DNA of 64,000 nucleotides from Paracoccaceae bacterium (GTDB lineage Bacteria; Pseudomonadota; Alphaproteobacteria; Rhodobacterales; Rhodobacteraceae): the NCBI GenBank assembly GCA_024742455.1, contig JANSYL010000008.1, positions 62,001 to 126,000 on the forward strand. Reading direction: 5' to 3'. Shown here one piece after another: positions 23,944-32,468 of the stretch. Each line of letters begins with the position of its first letter. Position 1 is the first letter of the stretch. The notes below the pieces were generated by a model. It did no database searches, had not been told where the DNA came from, and worked only from the letters and a program-made list of their open reading frames with translations. Both the position numbers and the translations under genes were made by a program.

Positions 23944-24242
23944 GTTTCCGGCCCCTCCGCATCAAGCGCGACCACGACAGGGGTGCCCCACCCGTCGAGC
24001 GCCTCGACCCAGACATCCGCCCCGCCCGTTCCGCAGGTCACGATCAGCCGCACCCCGTCGATGGCCGCGGGCCGCGCCGCGCAATCGGTGGGCGCGCCGC
24101 CGGTTTCCGCCACATAGCGGCCCGCCGCCGCCTCGATGATCTCGGTCTCGCCCGGGGGCACGGCCCCGAGGCCCAGCACCAGCCCGAGACCGGCAGCGGC
24201 CAGAAGCAGCCCGGACAGGCTCAGAACCTGCAGACGGCTCAT
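23940..24242 (-). CDS. Small membrane-anchored hypothetical protein
   Basis: The 100-residue protein has one N-terminal transmembrane segment (about residues 7-29) followed by a soluble part with two cysteines (about 54 and 70), probably periplasmic. No family is recognised. It overlaps both neighbours by 4 nt, within a chain of small genes between liuA and liuB. Confidence 0.7.
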   Translation of the reverse strand: MSRLQVLSLSGLLLAAAGLGLVLGLGAVPPGETEIIEAAAGRYVAETGGAPTDCAARPAAIDGVRLIVTCGTGGADVWVEALDGWGTPVVVALDAEGPET

Positions 24243-24637
24243 CGCTCGGGGTCCTCCTTGATCTCGCTGATTTCCCGGTCAAGGAAATAACTGATCGCCG
24301 ACCGGATCGCGACCAGCAGCGCCAGGAACAGAAGGTCACCCAGCGCAAGGCTGACAGCGGCGTGGATGATGTCGGAGACGATGAACAATTCCAGCCCCGA
24401 CAGGATGTAACGGCCCAGTTCCACCCGTTCGCGGTTGATGATCCGGGCGCGGTCGGCCTCGGGGCGGCGCATCTCGGCCTGGACGAAACCTGCAAGGAAC
24501 CGGATCGTCCCGATCAGGATCACCGCGACGGCCAGCAGCGCCACGATTGCCGCCACCCATTCCAATGCCAGCACCAGCCCCTGCAACTCCCGGTGCAGGA
24601 TGCCCTCGGTCGCTCCGATGCCCGGCAGATCCTCCAT
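24239..24637 (-). CDS. DUF1622 family inner-membrane protein
   Basis: The 132-residue protein has three hydrophobic segments (about 25-50, 78-98 and 100-118) and the conserved RVELGRYILSGLELFIVSDIIH core of DUF1622. It sits 3 nt after liuA in the same direction, hence in the same transcript. Function is unknown for the family. Confidence 0.88.
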   Translation of the reverse strand: MEDLPGIGATEGILHRELQGLVLALEWVAAIVALLAVAVILIGTIRFLAGFVQAEMRRPEADRARIINRERVELGRYILSGLELFIVSDIIHAAVSLALGDLLFLALLVAIRSAISYFLDREISEIKEDPER

Positions 24638-24640
24638 CGC

Positions 24641-25804
24641 TCAGCCCATCGATGCCATCAGTTCGCGCCCCACCAGCATCCGGCGGATCTCGGACGTGCC
24701 CGCCCCGATCTCCATCAGCTTGGCGTCACGAAACATCCGGCTGACCGGGTGGTCGTTCAGAAACCCCGCGCCGCCCATCGCCTGCACCGCCTGGTGGGCG
24801 ACCTTCATCCCCTCCTCCGAGGCATAAAGGACGCAGGCCGCCGCATCCTGGCGCGTCACCTGCCCCCGGTCGCAGGCCTTCGCCACCTCATAGGCATAGG
24901 CGCGCGCGGAATTCATCGCCGTGTACATGTCGGCGATCTTGCCCTGCATCAGCTGGAAATTCCCAATGGACTGGCCGAATTGCTGCCGGTCGCGCATGTA
25001 GGGCATCACCTCGTCGAGACACCCGGCCATGATCCCGATATTGACGCCCGACAGCACGACCCGCTCGTAATCGAGGCCCGACATCAGAACGGCCACCCCG
25101 CGCCCTTCCTCGCCCAGCACGTTCTCGAACGGCACCTCGACATTCTCGAAGATCAGCTCGGCCGTGTTCGACCCGCGCATCCCCAGCTTGTCAAAATGGG
25201 GCGAGGTCGAAAACCCCGTCATCGTCTTCTCGATCAGGAAGGCCGTGATCCCCTTCGACCCGGCATCGGGGTCGGTCTTGGCATAGACGACCAGCGTATC
25301 GGCATCAGGGCCATTGGTGATCCAGTATTTCGTGCCGTTCAGCACGTAGCGGTCATTGCGCTTTTCGGCGCGCAGCTTCATGCCCACCACGTCCGACCCC
25401 GCCCCCGCCTCGGACATCGCCAGCGCGCCCACATGTTCGCCGGAAATCAGGCCGGGCAGGTATTTTTCCTTCTGTTCCGGCGTGCCGTTCAGCTTGATCT
25501 GGTTCACACACAGGTTGGAATGCGCGCCATAGCTCAGCCCGATCGAGGCCGAGACGCGGCTGATCTCCTCGACCGCGACCGTATGGGCAAGGTATCCCAT
25601 GCCCGCGCCGCCGTACTCCTCATCCACGGTGATGCCCAGCAGGCCCAGATCGCCCATCTCGCGCCACAGCTCGTTGGGAAAGGCGTTGGAACGGTCGGTC
25701 TCGGCGGCCAGCGGCTTGACCCGCTCCTGCGCCCAGCGGTGCACCATCTCGCGCAGCGCCTCGACCTCTTCGCCCAGATCGAACTTCATCGACGCCAGAA
25801 ACAT
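24641..25804 (-). CDS. liuA: Isovaleryl-CoA dehydrogenase
   Basis: The 387-residue acyl-CoA dehydrogenase oxidises isovaleryl-CoA to 3-methylcrotonyl-CoA, passing electrons to electron-transfer flavoprotein. Typical segments are [32 protein letters not shown], the catalytic-Glu region around [18 protein letters not shown], and the C-terminal [19 protein letters not shown]. The start ATG 25804 has a GGGAGAGG site; the frame to 26068 is rejected. A TGAACG-CT-CGTTCA palindrome lies 19 nt upstream. It heads the liu block. Confidence 0.96.
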   Translation of the reverse strand: MFLASMKFDLGEEVEALREMVHRWAQERVKPLAAETDRSNAFPNELWREMGDLGLLGITVDEEYGGAGMGYLAHTVAVEEISRVSASIGLSYGAHSNLCVNQIKLNGTPEQKEKYLPGLISGEHVGALAMSEAGAGSDVVGMKLRAEKRNDRYVLNGTKYWITNGPDADTLVVYAKTDPDAGSKGITAFLIEKTMTGFSTSPHFDKLGMRGSNTAELIFENVEVPFENVLGEEGRGVAVLMSGLDYERVVLSGVNIGIMAGCLDEVMPYMRDRQQFGQSIGNFQLMQGKIADMYTAMNSARAYAYEVAKACDRGQVTRQDAAACVLYASEEGMKVAHQAVQAMGGAGFLNDHPVSRMFRDAKLMEIGAGTSEIRRMLVGRELMASMG

Positions 25805-25822
25805 CCAACCTCTCCCGTTAAT

Positions 25823-25836
25823 TGAACGCTCGTTCA
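25823..25836. promoter_or_regulatory. TetR-type operator upstream of liuA
   Basis: TGAACGCTCGTTCA is a 14-bp palindrome (arms TGAACG/CGTTCA) placed 19 nt before the liuA start. The pattern matches operators of TetR-family acyl-CoA regulators such as LiuQ/PsrA types. No regulator gene is seen nearby. Confidence 0.55.
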
Positions 25837-26233
25837 TTTCATAGGGCGGGGCGGGGGCGAAGTCAAAGGATTCGGTTTGTGGCGTTTGCGCCCCGGCACG
25901 GGACCAGGGGCGCCATTCACCCTTGCTTAACCCTGCCGCGTTAGACCCCTGTGCTGATCGCGATCCGCCGGGTCTCTCTGCCCGGCACATGCACGAGGTT
26001 CTCCAAGGTGCCGCGCTGAAGACAGCCCCCTCATCGGGCCAAGGTGCCGCCTGGACCGGACCGGCCAAATGTCCGCCCGCCTATGCGGGTCAGAACCGCC
26101 GCACCTGAAGCGGCGCCGCTTCTCTGTGCCCTGCCATCGCCCGAACGCGATCTTGCAGCGCCCTTTCCACCGAGCCCACGACCATCCGGCGCGACAGCCA
26201 TGCCCGGCGACAGCTTCGCGCGCCCTGACGACC

Positions 26234-26321
26234 GAAAATCTCCAGATTTTCATCAGGAAAATCTGCAGATTTCCCATCCGGAAAACGCGCGTTTTCCGCC
26301 ACGTTTTTCGCGCGAAAAACG
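26234..26321. repeat. Array of four palindromes at 23-bp spacing
   Basis: Four palindromes follow each other: GAAAATCTCCAGATTTTC (26234-26251), AAATCTGCAGATTT (26259-26272), CGGAAAACGCGCGTTTTCCG (26279-26298) and CGTTTTTCGCGCGAAAAACG (26302-26321). Their centres lie at 26242.5, 26265.5, 26288.5 and 26311.5, exactly 23 bp apart. The rest of the 580-nt liuA-phzF gap shows only the TetR-type site and no gene. Function unknown. Confidence 0.85.
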
Positions 26322-26385
26322 CCCCCTTTACCTCATGGCGCGCGCAGGCTTTCCTGCAGGTGACCCAAGCATCCGAAAGCCCCCC

Positions 26386-27276
26386 ATGCTCCGCTTCCAC
26401 ATCTACGACGTCTTCACCGACACGCCCTTCACCGGCAATCCGCTGGCCATCGTCGAAGGCGCAGATGCGCTGGCGGACACGGAAATGCAGACGCTGGCGC
26501 GCCAGTTCAACCTCAGCGAGACGATCTTCATCCACACCCCCGACGATCCCGGTCACACCGCCAAGGTCCGCATCTTCACCCCGGGCGCGGAAATCCCCTT
26601 CGCGGGCCACCCCACCATCGGCTGCGCGGTCCATCTCGGGCAAGGCCGCGACCATGTCACGCTCGAGGAGGTCGCGGGCCTTGTCCCCGTCACCCTGTCC
26701 GGTCCCGCCGATGCGCGCATGGCCGAATTCACGGCCCCGCGCCTGCCCGCCCCGATCGGCACGCCACCCGATATTCCGACGCTTGCCACCGCCACGGGCC
26801 TGCCGGAAACCGCCTTCGGCCCCCATGCACCCGGCGCCTTCGAAGGCGGGCCGGCCTTCCTGTTCGCCCAGCTTCGTGACCTCGACGCCCTGGCGCAGGC
26901 CAGGCCGCAAAGCGGGGCCTGGGACAAGATGCTCGCCACCGCAGGCATCGACGATACCGGCCGCTCCGGCGTCGGCCTTTACCTTTATGCGCAGGGCGGC
27001 ATGACCGACATCCAGGCGCGCATGTTCGCCCCCAATGACGGCATCCCCGAAGACCCGGCAACGGGGTCGGCCACCGCCATCCTGGCCGCGCAGCTATTGG
27101 CCAACGGGATGCTCGCGGATGGCGATACCACCCTGACCCTTGCCCAGGGGGTGGAAATGGGGCGCCCCAGCCGCCTGCGCCTGACCACAGCCGTCGCGAG
27201 TGGCACCCTCACCGAGATCCGCGTGGCGGGACAGGCGGTGAGGGTGGCCGATGGTCAGATCAGGCGCCCGGGATAA
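26386..27276 (+). CDS. PhzF family isomerase/epimerase
   Basis: The 296-residue protein has the diaminopimelate-epimerase-like fold of the PhzF family. Visible motifs are VFTDTPFTGNPLAIV (8-22), FNLSETIF with the catalytic Glu (about 45), and GAEIPFAGHPTIGCA (about 67-81). The C-terminal EDPATGSAT repeats the fold's second half. PhzF-type enzymes isomerise small hydroxylated or aromatic acids; the substrate here is not known. ATG 26386 is chosen because homologues begin with a similar MLRF-YDVF. It is convergent with the Sel1-repeat gene. Confidence 0.93.
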   Translation: MLRFHIYDVFTDTPFTGNPLAIVEGADALADTEMQTLARQFNLSETIFIHTPDDPGHTAKVRIFTPGAEIPFAGHPTIGCAVHLGQGRDHVTLEEVAGLVPVTLSGPADARMAEFTAPRLPAPIGTPPDIPTLATATGLPETAFGPHAPGAFEGGPAFLFAQLRDLDALAQARPQSGAWDKMLATAGIDDTGRSGVGLYLYAQGGMTDIQARMFAPNDGIPEDPATGSATAILAAQLLANGMLADGDTTLTLAQGVEMGRPSRLRLTTAVASGTLTEIRVAGQAVRVADGQIRRPG

Positions 27277-27285
27277 ACCATCAGC

Positions 27286-28407
27286 TCAATAGCCCGGCGC
27301 ACGAACGGGTTCAGGGTAAACCACCATCGCCCCCACAGGTGTGCGTTCACAGGGAGGGCCCCACGCATTCGCTGCGGCTTCGGTCCAAAGCAACGGCAAT
27401 CCATCATCGTAAAGGGCGGGGTTGCGAAACTGGAAATCAATCCCATCGTCCAAAGTCTCGAAATGGGTGACGAAGCGACCATCGTCGCCGTTCGCGCGAT
27501 ACGTGTTGCTGCCCTCAAGCAGGTCTTCGAGGGTCGCCGCCGCATACTCGTTTCTGTTTATGAACGCGTTGCCCACCAGAAAATGGCCTGACGGAACCCA
27601 GCACTCGCCATTGCGGTAAAACCATTGCGCGATAAACACGGTTTCCTTGGCAAAATTGCTGCCAATCGGTTCCACGTCTCCAAGTTGTGGGAAATCCTGC
27701 CCGTGCCCGCCGGTGACATAGACCTCAAAAGGTCCCTCGGCTGTTCCCGTTGATGCAGCGGGTTGGCCAGTATCTTGCGCCCCTGTCTCCGCCTGCGCCG
27801 TCTGCGCCGCCGTGCCCTGCGTTTCAGGGGCCGCCGCCACGACGGACCGCAGCCAGTTCAGATCGCCCTCGGCCATCCCCGTCGTCTCAAGCTGCGCGAG
27901 AACGCGCTCGGCCCGCGCCCGGTCGGGCGTGACGCCGTAATCGCCACTTGCAAGGGCCCCGATCAGAACAAACCCGGCCTCCAGCCACCCTTCCTCCAGC
28001 GCCCCTTCCATCCAGCCCAGCCCGGCCATGGGGTCCGCATCGACGCCCGCGCCTTCCAGCAGCACGAGGCCCCAGTGATACATGCCCCGGCCATAGCCGC
28101 GCTCAGCGGCGAGCCGGAATGTCTGGTTTGCCCAGGCTCGATCCTCCGGCACGGACCCCCGGTCGCAATCGGCCGATGGCAGAAGGATCAGGCCCAGGTT
28201 CGTCAAGGCGACCGGGTTCCGGCTCATGTCGGCCCCGACCGACAAATTGAAGAACGCGTCGGCATCGCCGAAACATGCAGCCTCGGCCAAGTCATCGTAG
28301 AACGGGGCGTCTTCCACCCAGCGCGGATCCCGATCTGCAAGGGCGGGCGCGGCGAACACGGCACCGGCCGCGAAGACGCCGATCCATGGGAAAAGGGTGC
28401 GCGGCAT
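27286..28407 (-). CDS. Secreted Sel1-like repeat protein
   Basis: The 373-residue product has a signal peptide (cleavage near ALAD, residue 25) and Sel1/TPR-like helical repeats (about 85-190, including AWANQTFRLAAERGYGRGMY). A Gln/Ala/Thr-rich linker follows, then a C-terminal region with two cysteines (ECWVPSG and PPCERTP) of unknown fold. ATG 28407 has a GAAGGAG site 7 nt upstream. Sel1 repeats mediate protein contacts, so it is probably a periplasmic scaffold or regulator. The C-terminal domain is somewhat less GC-rich than the rest, hinting at a separate origin. Confidence 0.8.
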   Translation of the reverse strand: MPRTLFPWIGVFAAGAVFAAPALADRDPRWVEDAPFYDDLAEAACFGDADAFFNLSVGADMSRNPVALTNLGLILLPSADCDRGSVPEDRAWANQTFRLAAERGYGRGMYHWGLVLLEGAGVDADPMAGLGWMEGALEEGWLEAGFVLIGALASGDYGVTPDRARAERVLAQLETTGMAEGDLNWLRSVVAAAPETQGTAAQTAQAETGAQDTGQPAASTGTAEGPFEVYVTGGHGQDFPQLGDVEPIGSNFAKETVFIAQWFYRNGECWVPSGHFLVGNAFINRNEYAAATLEDLLEGSNTYRANGDDGRFVTHFETLDDGIDFQFRNPALYDDGLPLLWTEAAANAWGPPCERTPVGAMVVYPEPVRAPGY

Positions 28408-28588
28408 GTCCAACTCCTTCAATCAATTCAAACCGATCCGACGGATACTGCCGCCCCGGACACATGCGGGCGACCCTAGCAAATCACCCGTGTCGCGCCA
28501 AAACTTTCCCCGGACCTGCGACCATGCCCCCCGCGTCACCGCGCCCGCCACCTTTCCCCCGGCGCGCCAGCCGCCTATATCCCCCTGC

Positions 28589-29032
28589 ATGTTTGCAGAC
28601 CTCATTCGCCGCCTCACCGCTCCTCAGCCCGAGCCCCTGCCCTATGACGATGCCCGCCTTGCGCTGGCCGCCCTGCTGGTGCGCATCGCGCGCTCCGATG
28701 GCGATTACGCCCAGGTCGAGGTGGACCGGATCGACCGCCTGCTCGGCGCGCGCTATGACCTCAGCCCCTTCGAGGTGACGAAACTGCGCCGCGATGCCGA
28801 GGCGCTGGAATCCGAGGCGCCCGACACCGTCCGCTTCACCCGCGCGATCAAGGATGCCGTCCCTTACGAGGACCGCAGCCGCGTAGTCGAAAGCCTGTGG
28901 GAAATCGTGCTGGCCGATGGCGAACGCGACCATGAGGAGGACGCGCTTCTGCGCCTCGTCGCCCCGATGCTTGGCATCAATGATCGCGACAGCCATATCG
29001 CGCGCCAAAGGGTCGAAGCACGCCGGGCATGA
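28589..29032 (+). CDS. TerB-like protein
   Basis: The 147-residue all-helical protein resembles the TerB/DjlA-N family: LALAALLVRIARSDGDYAQVE and LWEIVLADGERDHEEDALLR repeat the acidic, metal-binding DGD/DGE pattern seen in TerB. It is cytoplasmic. The start at ATG 28589 gives the usual TerB length. It overlaps the next gene by 4 nt (ATGA). The tellurite link of the family name does not imply tellurite resistance here. Confidence 0.85.
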   Translation: MFADLIRRLTAPQPEPLPYDDARLALAALLVRIARSDGDYAQVEVDRIDRLLGARYDLSPFEVTKLRRDAEALESEAPDTVRFTRAIKDAVPYEDRSRVVESLWEIVLADGERDHEEDALLRLVAPMLGINDRDSHIARQRVEARRA

Positions 29033-29772
29033 TCGCCAGCCTGCCGATGTATTGGCGGGCCGAAACCGCCGCCCCCTGGCGCGCCTTCTGGGCCCGGGTG
29101 CAGGCCGCGTCCCCCGGTCTGGACCTGCCCGGTCTGACCCCGCCCGAAGACATACCGCAGCCCTGGACCGATCATTGGCTGCGCCCCGATCTGGCGCTTT
29201 CGATGACCTGCGGCCTGCCTTTCCGCACCGCGCTTAAGGGGCGCGTCACCTATGTCGGCACGCTCGATTTCGGCCTCGGCTGCGCCGCGGGGCATTACTG
29301 GTCCCAGGTGGTGGCGCATCCCGGTGCCGACCTGTCCGGTCCGCTCAGGCTGGCCTACAATTCGGCCGACAGCCAGTCGGGATGGGCCGTCACGCAATCC
29401 GCCCCTCCCTTCGACGCGGCGCCGCGCTTCGGCGCGGTCCTCGAAACCGGCAGCCACGCCGCCTCCCTCGCCGCGGTCGCCGGGGGGCGTGCCGACATCG
29501 CCTATCTCGACGCGGTGACCTGGCGGCTGCTCGGCCGCCATGACCCGAACGCGGCCCGGGTGCGCCCGGTGGGGCGCTCGGTCGCCACGCCCGGCCTGCC
29601 CTTCATCACCGCGACGGGGCGGGACCCCGCCCCGTTGCGCGCGGCCCTTGAACGGGCGATCGCCGCCACCCCCCTGGCGGACCAGGACCGTCTTGGCGGC
29701 AGGCTGAGCTTCCATCTCCTCGATCCCGCCGCCTATCTCGCCGTGCCTGTCCCGAAACCGCCCGCGATTTGA
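29029..29772 (+). CDS. PhnD-like substrate-binding protein lacking a signal peptide
   Basis: The 247-residue protein follows the PhnD/SsuA/transferrin type II binding fold: MIASLPMYWR at the N-terminus, LRLAYNSADSQSGWAV, and GGRADIAYLDAVTWRLL near 160-176. No signal peptide is seen, so it should stay cytoplasmic unless the start is wrong. It is coupled to the TerB-like gene and no permease genes adjoin it. It may be an enzyme or sensor instead of a transporter component (inference). Confidence 0.8.
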   Translation: MIASLPMYWRAETAAPWRAFWARVQAASPGLDLPGLTPPEDIPQPWTDHWLRPDLALSMTCGLPFRTALKGRVTYVGTLDFGLGCAAGHYWSQVVAHPGADLSGPLRLAYNSADSQSGWAVTQSAPPFDAAPRFGAVLETGSHAASLAAVAGGRADIAYLDAVTWRLLGRHDPNAARVRPVGRSVATPGLPFITATGRDPAPLRAALERAIAATPLADQDRLGGRLSFHLLDPAAYLAVPVPKPPAI

Positions 29773-29896
29773 GCATCTGACGCGGCGGCAGGCCCGAATT
29801 GCCGCAGGAAACGCCGCACCCGCGCATAAGAACATTGCATTCGCCTCAAATTTTCGCAGAAATCCACAGGTTCCAAGGGGAAGGGCTGTCATCACC

Positions 29897-30676
29897 GTGT
29901 CCGCTGCCATCCCGCCGGTGATCGAAATCACCGGCCTGCACAAAAGCTTCGGCGATCTCGAGGTGCTGCGCGGCGTCGATCTGACCGCCCATGCAGGCGA
30001 CGTGGTGTCGCTGATCGGGTCCTCGGGGTCCGGCAAATCCACCCTTCTGCGCTGCCTGAACCTGTTGGAAGACAGCCAGCAGGGCGAGATCATCTTCGAA
30101 GGCGAACCCGTCACCTGGCGCGGGTCCGGCCCCGGACGCCACCCCGCCGACCGCGAACAGGTCCGCCGCATCCGCACGAACCTTTCGATGGTGTTCCAGC
30201 AGTTCAATCTCTGGTCTCACCTGACGATCCTGCAGAACGTGATGGAGGCGCCCGTCACCGTCCTCGGCCAGCCGAAGGCCGAGGTCGAGGACCGGGCGCG
30301 CGCCTATCTCGACAAGGTCGGCATCGGTGAAAAATGCGACGCCTGGCCTGCGCAGCTGTCGGGCGGCCAGCAGCAGCGCGCCGCCATCGCCCGCGCGCTC
30401 TGCATGGAACCGCGCGCGCTTCTGTTCGATGAACCGACCTCGGCCCTCGACCCCGAGCTCGAGCAGGAGGTCGTCCGCGTGATCCGCGCCCTGGCCGAAG
30501 AGGGGCGCACCATGATCCTCGTGACCCATGACATGCGCATGGCGCGCGACCTGTCGACGCGCACGATCTTCCTGCACCAGGGCCGGGTCGAGGAAGAAGG
30601 CCCGCCCGCAGACCTATTCGGCGCGCCGAAATCCGCCCGCCTCAAGCAATTCCTCAGCCACAGCCAAGCGGCCTGA
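29897..30676 (+). CDS. Polar amino-acid type ABC transporter ATP-binding protein
   Basis: The 259-residue ATPase has Walker A GSSGSGKST (about residues 37-45), signature LSGGQQQRAAIARAL, Walker B LLFDEPTSALD, and the H-loop VTHDMRMA. It belongs to the HisP/GlnQ class. It starts with GTG 29897. It is the first gene of the amine/amino-acid cluster and is followed by its binding protein and two permeases. Confidence 0.95.
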   Translation: MSAAIPPVIEITGLHKSFGDLEVLRGVDLTAHAGDVVSLIGSSGSGKSTLLRCLNLLEDSQQGEIIFEGEPVTWRGSGPGRHPADREQVRRIRTNLSMVFQQFNLWSHLTILQNVMEAPVTVLGQPKAEVEDRARAYLDKVGIGEKCDAWPAQLSGGQQQRAAIARALCMEPRALLFDEPTSALDPELEQEVVRVIRALAEEGRTMILVTHDMRMARDLSTRTIFLHQGRVEEEGPPADLFGAPKSARLKQFLSHSQAA

Positions 30677-30714
30677 GGGCAGACCACCACCCAAACCAAC
30701 CGGGAGACTGACCC

Positions 30715-31437
30715 ATGAAAAAGACCCTGATCCTGACCACCGCCCTGGCCATGCTGGCCGGCACGGCCTTCGCGCAAGACGTGGTGCGCATGGGCACCGA
30801 AGGCGCCTACCCTCCCTACAACTTCATCGGCGATGACGGCGAGATCACCGGCTTCGAACGCGCCCTGGGTGACGAGCTTTGCGCCCGCGCCGAACTGACC
30901 TGCGAATGGGTGCTGAACGACTGGGACTCGATCATCCCCAACCTGACCTCGGGCAATTACGACACCATCATCGCGGGCATGTCGATCACCGATGAACGCG
31001 ACGAGGTGATCGATTTCACCCAGGCCTATATCCCGCCCGCCTCCTCGCTCTTCATGGGCATGGAAGACGGCATCGACCTCGACGGGGCGGTGATCGCGGC
31101 GCAGACCAACACCATCCAGGCAGGCTATATCGCCGCCGAAACGGGTGCTACCCTGCTGGAGTTTGCCACCCCCGATGAAACCGTTGCCGCCGTCCGCAAT
31201 GGCGAGGCCGACGCGGTCTTTGCCGATGGCGATTTCCTGATCCCCATCGCGGCCGAGGACGCGATGCTCGACATCATCCTCGACCCCGTTCAGCTCGGCG
31301 GCGGCGTCGGCATGGGCCTGCGCGAAGGCGATCCGCTGATCGCGCAGTTCGATGCCGCCATCACCTCGATGAAGGAAGACGGCACGCTGAACGCGCTGAT
31401 CGTGGAATGGTTTGGCGACGAGGCCCAAACCTGGTGA
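30715..31437 (+). CDS. ABC transporter periplasmic substrate-binding protein (family 3)
   Basis: The 240-residue protein has a clear signal peptide (MKKTLILTTALAMLAGTAFA) and the family-3 solute-binding pattern: VRMGTEGAYPPYNFIGDDGEITGFE across residues 23-47 in short segments, then WDSIIPNLTSGNYDTIIAGM. An acidic binding pocket would suit a cationic ligand such as a basic amino acid or amine, but this is inference. It sits 38 nt after the ATPase gene with a GGGAG site. Confidence 0.93.
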   Translation: MKKTLILTTALAMLAGTAFAQDVVRMGTEGAYPPYNFIGDDGEITGFERALGDELCARAELTCEWVLNDWDSIIPNLTSGNYDTIIAGMSITDERDEVIDFTQAYIPPASSLFMGMEDGIDLDGAVIAAQTNTIQAGYIAAETGATLLEFATPDETVAAVRNGEADAVFADGDFLIPIAAEDAMLDIILDPVQLGGGVGMGLREGDPLIAQFDAAITSMKEDGTLNALIVEWFGDEAQTW

Positions 31438-31500
31438 TCCGTCCCTGACACGCCCTTGATCCCGGGGGCCGCGCCAATCCAACCCGGCGCGGCCCTGCCC

Positions 31501-31530
31501 CTCTTTGCTTTTCAAATACCTCGGGGGACG
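31501..31530 (+). repeat. Intergenic GTATTT/AAAG repeat copy
   Basis: Reads CTCTTTGCTTTTCAAATACC then TCGGGGG. It lies between the binding-protein and permease genes of the ABC operon and is followed by a GC-rich hairpin (GGCCCGGCAGGGCC). Confidence 0.7.
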
Positions 31531-31586
31531 GCCCGGCAGGGCCGGGGGGCAGCGCCCCCTCATCCGCCCCGAACCCCAAGGCACGC

Positions 31587-32468
31587 ATGTTCGAGTTCTG
31601 CACCGATCCATCCGTTCTGCCGACAGGCCAGTGGTTCGCCTGTTACCTGACGAACGGGGTGCATTTCCTGTTCTACCAAAGCTTTCTGACGGTATTCCTG
31701 CTGCTCGCCATCACCGCGCCGCTGGCGCTGGCCATGGGCTTCGGCGCCGCCGCCGCCAGCCGGGCCGAGATCGCGCCCATCCGCTGGCTCGGCAAGGGCT
31801 ACACCGCGATGGTCCGCGGCGTGCCCGATATCGTCTTCTTCCTGTTCTTCGTCCTCGTCCTCGACCAGGGCATCGAATACATCCGCCATCTCATCGCCTG
31901 CCCCGGCTGGACCGACCCAATCCGGCAGGGCGCCAATTTCATCGTCTGCGACGCTGCCCGCACCCCGCAATCCTCCGCGCCGCAATGGGTGCATGAGACG
32001 TATAATTTCGCCCTCGCCATTTTCACCTATGCCATCGTCTTCGGCGCCTTCTGCGGCAACGTACTTTACGGTGCGATGCAGGCGGTGCCGCGCGCGCAGC
32101 TGGAAACGGCCGAAGCCTATGGCATGGCGCGCGGCCAGGTGTTCTGGCGCGTGCTGGTGCCGCAGATGTGGATCTACGCACTGCCCGGGCTGTCGAATAT
32201 CTGGATGATCCTGATCAAGGCCACGCCGCTGCTGTTCCTGCTGGGCATCCAGGACATCGTGTTCTGGGCGCGGGAGTTGGGCGGGTCGCGGACCTCGGCC
32301 TACCAGTACCCCCATCCCGACTGGCGGTTCTGGTATTTCCTGGGGCTTCTGATCTTCTATCTCGCCTTCACCCGGGTCTCGGAAATCGTCCTGTCGCGCC
32401 TGACGACCCGGCTGAGCCGGGGGCAGGCCACGGCAGGCGGCGAGGACCTGCGGAGGGCCGAGGCTTGA
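31587..32468 (+). CDS. ABC transporter permease 1
   Basis: The 293-residue inner-membrane protein of the HisMQ family has about five helices. The EAA loop is visible as QLETAEAYGMARGQVFWRVLVP near residue 170-191. A large periplasmic insertion between helices 2 and 3 (about residues 95-140) contains two cysteines and is longer than usual for HisQ/M. Its stop overlaps the TTG start of the second permease. Confidence 0.93.
   Translation: MFEFCTDPSVLPTGQWFACYLTNGVHFLFYQSFLTVFLLLAITAPLALAMGFGAAAASRAEIAPIRWLGKGYTAMVRGVPDIVFFLFFVLVLDQGIEYIRHLIACPGWTDPIRQGANFIVCDAARTPQSSAPQWVHETYNFALAIFTYAIVFGAFCGNVLYGAMQAVPRAQLETAEAYGMARGQVFWRVLVPQMWIYALPGLSNIWMILIKATPLLFLLGIQDIVFWARELGGSRTSAYQYPHPDWRFWYFLGLLIFYLAFTRVSEIVLSRLTTRLSRGQATAGGEDLRRAEA

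Noticed and set aside
26044-26385. An N-terminal extension of PhzF running through the palindromic array
   Set aside because: Homologous PhzF proteins begin near MLRFHIYDVF; the upstream frame encodes repeat-like low-complexity sequence.
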